A stretch of DNA of 10,931 nucleotides from DASVXQ01 sp046727955 (GTDB taxonomy: Bacteria > Actinomycetota > CALGFH01), in contig JBKPDO010000365.1 in NCBI GenBank assembly GCA_046727955.1, positions 1 to 10,931 of the forward strand, given 5' to 3'. Both the position numbers and the translations under genes were made by a program. This document shows, piece by piece, positions 6,464 to 10,931 of the stretch. The notes beneath the pieces are model-generated. The model saw nothing but the letters and a program-made list of their open reading frames with translations. It was not told the DNA's origin and made no database searches. Position 1 is the stretch's first letter, and each line of letters opens with the position of its first letter.

Positions 6464-7435
6464 TCAGATCTCAGGATCTCGGCCGAGGATGCTGGCGATG
6501 AGGTCGAGCTTGCTGCGAAGCTCGTTCAGCTTGTCATTCATCACGGCACGGAGGTCGGTGATCTCCTCGCGGATCTTCTGGTGGTGGTTGTCGTGGCCCA
6601 GGGTTTCGGCGCCATGGTCGGCGAGCCGGAAGAGGTCGTCGGCGTGCTCGCCGACCTGCCTGAATTTGTCCTCGAAGAACTGCCTGGTGGCCGCGTCCGC
6701 GATGGTCAGGCCCCCGGCCAGCATGGCGGTGCTGGCCGCGTCGGTCCCGACCAGGCAGCCACCGTCGGCGACGTTGATATCTACTGCCACTCCGCCCACC
6801 ACGGCTGGCTTGCCTTTTATCTCGCCGCCGTACTGCCAGGCCCGCTGGCCGGCGTTCGGGAACGCGTGATTCGTCACGTCCGGGATGCGATGCGGGTCGG
6901 CGTCGGGATCGACCTTGTTGGTGACCCATTTGGCGACCCAGACCCAGTCGGGACGGTCGGCGCGGTCCGCGAGCGCGAGCAGCGCGTCGGGGTTGGAGTA
7001 GACACCGGGACGAAGCCCCCGCGCGCGGACGGCACTGGACCAGCCGCAGGCGTAGTCCAGGGAACCCTGCTTGAACCCGGTAAAGGTATCGCCCTCAAGG
7101 TCCAGACAGAGCGGACTACCGGCACCGTAGCCGAAGCGTGCGGCGATCCCGCAGGCCTCGTCGCCGTCGCGCCTGCCCTGCGCAGTCGTGAGGAGATGGC
7201 GGTCGTCGATATGTTTGGCGGGAAGGATCTGGCGGCCGACGTAGGTGAGGATGAAGGCGCTGATGCCGTGGTGCGCGTAATCCCGGACCACTTCCGGGGT
7301 CCACCCCGAGGCACCTGTGGCACGACGGGGACCGCCGGTGTAGACGTTCCACCAACTCCCGTGGATCTCCTCCAGCATGGCCTTGGCCTTGGCGGCTGAG
7401 GGCGGATCGTCCTTGTCCAGCCCGTGCAGTATCAT
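6464..7435 (-). CDS. DUF1906 (GH25-like) glycosidase-type protein with shared C-terminal module
   Basis: A 323-aa protein. Residues about 3-225 fit the DUF1906/Rv2525c-like TIM-barrel group related to GH25 muramidases: GLDKDD at the first strand (Asp7), WWNVYTGG, ISAFILTYVGRQ, LCLDLEGD with acidic Asp112 and Glu114, RPGVYSNPD, WVAKWV, AWQYGG and VAVDIN (Asp219). Residues 245-314 are a helical module nearly the same as in the neighbouring amidase-like protein. No signal peptide or membrane helix: the barrel begins at residue 4. The ATG at 7435 has GGAG eight bases ahead. It is second in a two-gene operon, 50 bases after the first stop. Likely substrate is a cell-wall glycan, by family analogy only; DUF1906 activity is not well established. 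The delivery route is unknown. Confidence 0.82.
   Translation of the reverse strand: MILHGLDKDDPPSAAKAKAMLEEIHGSWWNVYTGGPRRATGASGWTPEVVRDYAHHGISAFILTYVGRQILPAKHIDDRHLLTTAQGRRDGDEACGIAARFGYGAGSPLCLDLEGDTFTGFKQGSLDYACGWSSAVRARGLRPGVYSNPDALLALADRADRPDWVWVAKWVTNKVDPDADPHRIPDVTNHAFPNAGQRAWQYGGEIKGKPAVVGGVAVDINVADGGCLVGTDAASTAMLAGGLTIADAATRQFFEDKFRQVGEHADDLFRLADHGAETLGHDNHHQKIREEITDLRAVMNDKLNELRSKLDLIASILGRDPEI
6541..6709 (-). repeat. Direct repeat copy A, encodes shared C-terminal module
   Basis: Aligns without gaps to 7557-7725 (offset 1016). Bases 6601-6688 differ from 7617-7704 at only two positions; 6541-6600 matches at 50 of 60. Similarity fades outside, although the protein homology continues to about 6490. 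Confidence 0.9.
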
Positions 7436-7485
7436 CTGCCCCTCTCCTGGGCTATGGGAATCCGGACTACCGGCCGCCGCCAGAG

Positions 7486-8196
7486 CTACCCGGGCCGGGC
7501 AGGGTTGCCGGCGATACGGTCGAGTTTATCGTTGAGGTCCTTGAACTTCTTCTCCATCTCGGCGCGGAGGTGTGTGATCTCGTCGCGGATATTCTGGTGG
7601 TGGTTGTTGTGTCCTGGGGTTTCGGCGCCATGGTCGGCGAGGCGGAAGAGGTCGTCGGCGTGCTCGCCGACCTGCCTGAATTTGTCCTCGAAGAACTTCC
7701 TGGTCTCAGCGTCCACGATGCTCAGCTCCTCTATCGGTACTCTGTACCCAAGGAAGGGAAGCGGTTGGGTGACGATCGAAACCGCGTCGCTCTGATTGCC
7801 CCCGAGAATCGTGATCCCTGTTTGCGCCGAGCCCGAAAGATAGAACCCGACGTGACCAGAGTGCTCTCCTGCCGAGGGCCGGGAAAACACGACGATACAG
7901 CCTCTGGTGGGTTGAGTCACCTCCTTGCCATTTTCCCAGTTGAGCCACGATCTCGCCGCCAGGTTATTTGTTCCTTCGAGCCCAGTGGACTCCTCGATAC
8001 AGAAATTCACGAAGGCGGAGCACCAGAGCGTCTCGTCCTGCTCGGGCCCTGGAGACCCCCGAGTGGACTGTAAATACTGCTCGATCCGTTCATTCGTCTT
8101 CTTTCCAGGCTTTTCTACGACGTGGAGCGCTAACTCCTGGAAGGCGAATTTCAACCAGGACGGGTCATCTGGCTGCTGTTTATCGGGGTCAGCCAT
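7486..8196 (-). CDS. TIGR02594/NlpC-P60-like cysteine amidase-type protein with shared C-terminal module
   Basis: A 236-aa protein. Residues about 10-155 fit the TIGR02594 group of CHAP/NlpC-like papain-fold proteins: catalytic-type Cys59 in WCSAFVNFC, His115 in HSGHVGFYL, and polar Asn134 in GGNQSDAVSI, with GCIVVFSRP between them. Such domains cut peptide or amide bonds in peptidoglycan and are common in phage and secreted lysins. Residues 160-229 repeat the module of the DUF1906 protein (53 of 70 identical). No signal peptide: the N-terminus is acidic and polar (MADPDKQQPDDPSW). The ATG at 8196 has AGGAG six bases ahead, and a near-consensus promoter lies about 50 bases upstream. First gene of the operon. 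Activity is inferred from motifs; an inhibitor or effector role is possible. Confidence 0.82.
   Translation of the reverse strand: MADPDKQQPDDPSWLKFAFQELALHVVEKPGKKTNERIEQYLQSTRGSPGPEQDETLWCSAFVNFCIEESTGLEGTNNLAARSWLNWENGKEVTQPTRGCIVVFSRPSAGEHSGHVGFYLSGSAQTGITILGGNQSDAVSIVTQPLPFLGYRVPIEELSIVDAETRKFFEDKFRQVGEHADDLFRLADHGAETPGHNNHHQNIRDEITHLRAEMEKKFKDLNDKLDRIAGNPARPG
7557..7725 (-). repeat. Direct repeat copy B, encodes shared C-terminal module
   Basis: Partner of 6541-6709. In the core, 28 codons differ by one replacement (Gln to Lys) and one silent change (CGG to CGC); even less-used codons such as AAA, AGG, CAT and GAA are the same in both copies. Confidence 0.9.
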
Positions 8197-8246
8197 TCGT
8201 CACTCCTATGGTCGCCCATGGTCGGGTACCCCGGTAGGTCCTATTT

Positions 8247-8275
8247 ATCATATATCGCGCGCAACGTCGTAACAA
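8247..8275 (-). promoter_or_regulatory. Housekeeping-type promoter for the amidase-DUF1906 operon
   Basis: On the - strand: TTGTTA (8275-8270), a 17-nt spacer, then TATGAT (8252-8247), that is 4/6 and 5/6 matches to the primary sigma consensus at optimal spacing. It sits in a local AT-rich patch, rare in this window, and gives a leader of about 44 nt to the ATG at 8196. Confidence 0.65.
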
Positions 8276-8349
8276 GGGTGCGTATGCCCTTTGGTGCATC
8301 TGCTGTAGTGCAGGAATGCCGAGCGGAGTGACCTCTCGGGAGCTTGCCC

Positions 8350-8448
8350 AAAGGTCACCACGGCTTCCTGGCCGACGTCCGACCCGATATGTATTACCCC
8401 GAGGCTGCCGCGCTGGTGTGGGAGCGCAGCCAAGCACTCGCCCGCAAG
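8350..8448 (+). pseudogene. Remnant resembling the C-terminus of a dienelactone hydrolase
   Basis: About 33 codons read KGHHGFLADVRPDMYYPEAA and then ALVWERSQALARK. This matches the end of the dienelactone hydrolase family, where the catalytic His lies in a GHGF motif followed by a D.RP.Y.PEAA..AW.R.L..F pattern. No start codon, ribosome site or upstream hydrolase sequence exists in any frame, so it is a decayed fragment, not a working gene. It is the only + strand coding-like sequence in the right half, which suggests a past deletion or insertion here. Identification is from memory of the family pattern; chance resemblance is possible. Confidence 0.5.
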
Positions 8449-8490
8449 ACGGCGCGACCAACGACCAACCTCGGGGTTGGAGCAAGGCGA

Positions 8491-8513
8491 GGGAGGGCCG
8501 CAGCGGCCCTCCC
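8491..8513 (-). terminator. GC-rich hairpin terminator after the Asp-box protein gene
   Basis: GGGAGGGCCGC and GCGGCCCTCCC form a perfect 11-base inverted repeat around a single A (in practice a 9-bp stem with a 5-nt loop), starting 11 bases past the stop codon of the gene at 8525. A second hairpin, CCAACC/GGTTGG at 8465-8480, follows it. There is no clean T-tract, as is common in high-GC actinobacteria. Confidence 0.65.
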
Positions 8514-8524
8514 CACGCCCGGTG

Positions 8525-10276
8525 CTACGGCAGGGCCACCCTCGCGACGATCTGCTGCTGATAGAAGGTCGGGTTCTGGCCGTAGTCGTACGTCGAGACC
8601 GAGGTCGTGTAGGCGTAGCCGCCACCGAAATCGAGCCCGAGGTAGTCGCCGATGAACGTAGTCGTCCCACAGATGCAGAACCGCTTGGGCGCGTTCAGCT
8701 GCGGGTCCCACGTGAACTGCGAGAGCCGAAGGTTGTGCCCGATCGGCGTGAGATCCGGCTTGTAGAACTGGATCGCGGTGTTGACACAGTAGTCGCGCTT
8801 CCCGGCCGGCGCGAGCGGGTCGAACTGCACGCCCGAGGCCGGGTCGCTCGGACAGGCCAGCCGCCGGTCGTAGAAGGCGACGGCGACCGTGCCGCTCGGT
8901 GCGACCTCGACGCGCGGCTGCAGCGCCTCGACGTCGTCGGGCCCGTCGTTGACACGGCTCGGCGCGCTCCAGGTCGCACCGCCGTCGAGCGAGCCCGTGA
9001 GGTACACCCGCGACAGCCCGTCCGGGTCCTCGTTCTCATAGGTGACGTAGAGCGGCCAGTGGCCGTTCACCTGCCTCGTGCCAAGGCCGAACGAGTTGAC
9101 GATCCCTTCGCTGAAGGTCGTATTCAGGTAGGTCGGCGTCAGCACGCTCGGGATGACCAGGGTCGGCCTCTGCCAGGTGACGCCGCCATCCTTCGACGAG
9201 ATCAGGTAGATCGAGTTGTGGAGGAAACCCTTCGAAACCGGGTTGTTCGTGACGGTGGTGTAGACGGTCCCGTCCGGTGCGACGTGCGGCAGCAGATAGC
9301 TGTCCCAGGGGTGGCCGGCGATCGTCGGCAGCACCTGCGGCGGCGACCAGTCCGTGTGCGTCCCGTCCGGACGCGCGTCCGCGTAGGAGACAAGGATCCT
9401 CGACGGGTTGAGCACGAACTGCGTGAACATCGCGTAGACACGCCCGTAGTGCGGGCTCAGCGGGTTGGTGTCGATCGCGATCCACTGCTTGTCCGGCGTG
9501 TTGGTGTCGGCGTTCGGCACGGTGAAGACGAAATCCGGATGCCCGTTGTGGGTCGTGATCCAGTTCCGCGCCGTCTGCTGGCCGGCCGGCTTGGCCGTGT
9601 GCACGGCCACCGAGACCGCCTCCGGCGGCACGCCCGGGTTGGCCTGCTTGGAGCCGTTGTTGAAGACGTGCCCGCCCGACTTGTCGTAGACGAACACGTA
9701 TGGGAGCAGCAACGAGTAGAAGTTCCCCCACGGATCGAAGGCGCCGACGGGGTCGGTGTTGTCCGTCCAGCCCTCATAGCCGGGGACGTGACCCTGCACC
9801 GGCCAGGTCACCCCGCCGTCGAACGACTCGTAGAAGCCGTTCAAGTGGTTGTAGCCCTCGGCGCTGACGAACCACTTGCTCTGCCCGATCAGGTGCAGCG
9901 GGTTCGCCGGGTCGACGCGGATATCGGATTCGGAGTGGTCCTTGACGAGCAGCGGCTGGTTGGAGACGTCCTGCGTCGCGAAGCCGCTCGTCTGCTCCCC
10001 GGTCGTCGCGCCCGGGCACGGCGTCCCGCCGCCGCCCGGATAGCCGTCCGCCGCGGTCAACGCGGTGAGGTACGGCACCTCGGGCGCGTAGCAGCTGACG
10101 CGCTGCGTCGTGGCGGAGACATTGACGACCCCCTTGGCCACGTAGCTGGCCGCGAACGCGGCGTCCGACTGCGGGCCCTGCGGCAGGCCGCCGGCGGCCG
10201 ACGAGCCCGCGGCAGTACCCCAGACAACGAGGACTGCGGCGGCGAAGGCGGCGAGCAAAGCCATCGATCTTCTCAC
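8525..10276 (-). CDS. Secreted sialidase-like (Asp-box/BNR repeat) beta-propeller protein
   Basis: A 583-aa protein. Residues 1-29 are a Sec signal peptide (MRRSMALLAAFAAAVLVVWG, then a small-residue cleavage region); no lipobox or C-terminal anchor, so release outside the cell is likely. Three clear Asp-boxes, SFDGGVTW (151-158), SKDGGVTW (361-368) and SLDGGATW (429-436), mark a sialidase-type propeller, ending in FIGDYLGLDFGGGYAYTTSVS. The sialidase RIP motif and arginine triad are not evident, so hydrolysis of sialic acid cannot be claimed; a glycan-binding or other glycosidase role is equally possible. Several cysteines may form disulfides. The GTG at 10276 is chosen because AGGGGAG sits five bases ahead and it gives a classic signal peptide; the frame is open to 10402. 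It is a single transcription unit, ended by the hairpin at 8491-8513. Confidence 0.85.
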   Translation of the reverse strand: MRRSMALLAAFAAAVLVVWGTAAGSSAAGGLPQGPQSDAAFAASYVAKGVVNVSATTQRVSCYAPEVPYLTALTAADGYPGGGGTPCPGATTGEQTSGFATQDVSNQPLLVKDHSESDIRVDPANPLHLIGQSKWFVSAEGYNHLNGFYESFDGGVTWPVQGHVPGYEGWTDNTDPVGAFDPWGNFYSLLLPYVFVYDKSGGHVFNNGSKQANPGVPPEAVSVAVHTAKPAGQQTARNWITTHNGHPDFVFTVPNADTNTPDKQWIAIDTNPLSPHYGRVYAMFTQFVLNPSRILVSYADARPDGTHTDWSPPQVLPTIAGHPWDSYLLPHVAPDGTVYTTVTNNPVSKGFLHNSIYLISSKDGGVTWQRPTLVIPSVLTPTYLNTTFSEGIVNSFGLGTRQVNGHWPLYVTYENEDPDGLSRVYLTGSLDGGATWSAPSRVNDGPDDVEALQPRVEVAPSGTVAVAFYDRRLACPSDPASGVQFDPLAPAGKRDYCVNTAIQFYKPDLTPIGHNLRLSQFTWDPQLNAPKRFCICGTTTFIGDYLGLDFGGGYAYTTSVSTYDYGQNPTFYQQQIVARVALP

Positions 10277-10281
10277 CCCAT

Positions 10282-10288
10282 CTCCCCT
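10282..10288 (-). promoter_or_regulatory. Shine-Dalgarno site that fixes the Asp-box protein start
   Basis: AGGGGAG on the - strand, five bases ahead of the GTG at 10276. It supports this start over the in-frame ATG at 10264 and over longer N-termini, which would bury the signal peptide. Confidence 0.75.
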
Positions 10289-10553
10289 TTCCAGTGACTG
10301 ACCGCGGAGCCTCTGTACCACAGCGATGTCCCTTTGCACAGATAGCCCATGCGCGTCGGAAGGGCGGAGCGTCATCCTCGACGACAGCTCGGAGGGCTGC
10401 ATCCGGTGAGCGTGGAGGATGCGGCGATCACCAGGCCTCTAAAATGCAGCCACAGCACGGTCCGGCTTCGTAGCAGAAATTCGTCCTCTTCCGTAGCTTC
10501 GGCTCTCATGCCCGAGATGGCATCTTCGAGTCTTGCGTAGCCCACGGCCTCTG
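10289..10553. other. Gap between vapC-like gene and the Asp-box protein gene
   Basis: Must contain the promoter of the secreted propeller gene, but no clear -35/-10 pair is seen. On the - strand a 57-codon frame (GTG at 10545 to TGA at 10372-10374) starts nine bases after the vapC stop and reads VGYARLEDAISGMRAEATEE, then DEFLLRSRTVLWLHFRGLVI. Its composition is protein-like but it has no good ribosome site and I do not recognise it; it could be a small gene or debris. Confidence 0.4.
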
Positions 10554-10931
10554 TCAGGTTGGTCGCGCGACCGTCAAGCCGAGCTGGTTGGCTGCCGCGG
10601 CCATCCGGTCGTCGTAGGTGACGATCCGGGCCAGGTCAGCGCCGAGTTGCTGTGCGGTCGCGAGGTGGATGGCGTCCAGGGATCTGAGCTCGACCGGCAG
10701 CATCGCGCCGGCGGCGTCCAGGACGCGATCGTTGATCCTGACCAGGTCGACGCGGGCCAGGAGGACCTCGTGGCCGCGTCGGACCGCTTCCGGTCCAAGC
10801 GACAACAGTGCCCGCGCGACCTCGGTCCGGGCGAGGGCGCTGGCGATGAGCGGCCGCCGGCGCCGGAGGTAGCGGCGCAGGGCCGTGGACTCCGGTTCGC
10901 GCACCGCGAGCTTGACGAGCGCGGAGGAGTC
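10554..10931 (-). CDS. vapC: VapC-like PIN-domain ribonuclease toxin, 5' end cut by window
   Basis: 125 residues are visible, starting DSSALVKLAV at the window edge, so only about 3-6 N-terminal residues are missing. The acidic residues of a PIN active site are present: the leading Asp, Glu in ARTEVARALL, Asp in SLDAIHLATA and Asp pair in VTYDDRMAAAA. PIN-domain VapC proteins cut tRNA or rRNA with Mg2+ and are silenced by a VapB antitoxin, normally encoded just upstream and overlapping; that position is beyond the right edge here. The family call is firm from the motifs; toxicity and RNA target are inferred. Confidence 0.88.
   Translation of the reverse strand, partial: DSSALVKLAVREPESTALRRYLRRRRPLIASALARTEVARALLSLGPEAVRRGHEVLLARVDLVRINDRVLDAAGAMLPVELRSLDAIHLATAQQLGADLARIVTYDDRMAAAANQLGLTVARPT

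Noticed and set aside
6449..7399. 316-codon + strand frame opposite the DUF1906 gene
   Set aside because: Antisense to a domain-bearing gene with a ribosome site; it also lacks the repeat-module logic seen on the - strand.
6541..7725. CRISPR or insertion-sequence explanation for the direct repeat
   Set aside because: Only two copies, both in frame within coding sequence and with matching protein translation; no terminal inverted repeats, transposase or spacer pattern.
8477..10297. 606-codon open frame on the + strand opposite the Asp-box protein
   Set aside because: It mirrors the coding frame of the real gene on the other strand; the Arg/Val/Asp-rich translation has no recognisable domain, while the - strand has a signal peptide, Asp-boxes and a ribosome site.
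1..10931. tRNA or rRNA genes
   Set aside because: No stretch with tRNA arm motifs or rRNA conserved sequence was recognised on reading; a covariance-model scan would settle it.

Overview
High-GC (roughly two-thirds or more G+C) bacterial chromosome segment. Codon use is strongly G/C-ending, and the gene families (NarL-type two-component pair, ECF42 sigma factor with a DGPF partner, DUF1906, VapC) point to a soil-type actinobacterium. The genus cannot be read from the sequence, and a high-GC Chloroflexota host is not excluded.

Left half (1-4245, all + strand). The window opens in the last part of a NarL-family sensor kinase whose stop codon overlaps the start of its LuxR/NarL-type response regulator. 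A short gap then carries a promoter-like element (TGTCGA, 17-nt spacer, CGTT). Next come a DGPF/YCII-family protein and an ECF42-type sigma factor with a long C-terminal extension, translationally coupled by an ATGA overlap. One base after the sigma stop codon a second copy of the promoter element appears, followed by a 14-helix-type MFS drug exporter. The simplest reading is an autoregulated ECF42 unit that also switches on an efflux pump.

Right half (4404-10931, all - strand). In transcription order from the right edge: a VapC-like PIN-domain toxin cut by the window end; a secreted Asp-box (sialidase-like) beta-propeller protein followed by a strong GC hairpin terminator; a two-gene operon with a near-consensus housekeeping promoter; a class I polyphosphate kinase 2; and a two-helix membrane protein with a LecA/PA-IL-like lectin domain outside the cell. 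A fragment resembling the end of a dienelactone hydrolase lies between the propeller gene and the operon.

The most unusual feature is that two-gene operon (8196 to 6464). The first protein has a TIGR02594/NlpC-P60-like cysteine amidase domain and the second a DUF1906 GH25-like glycosidase domain. These catalytic domains are unrelated, yet both proteins end in the same ~70-residue module (53 of 70 residues identical, no gaps). In the first part of the module 28 codons differ at only two bases. Neither protein has a signal peptide. This looks like a swappable enzyme plus common C-terminal docking or delivery tag, a candidate for an undescribed envelope-hydrolase system.
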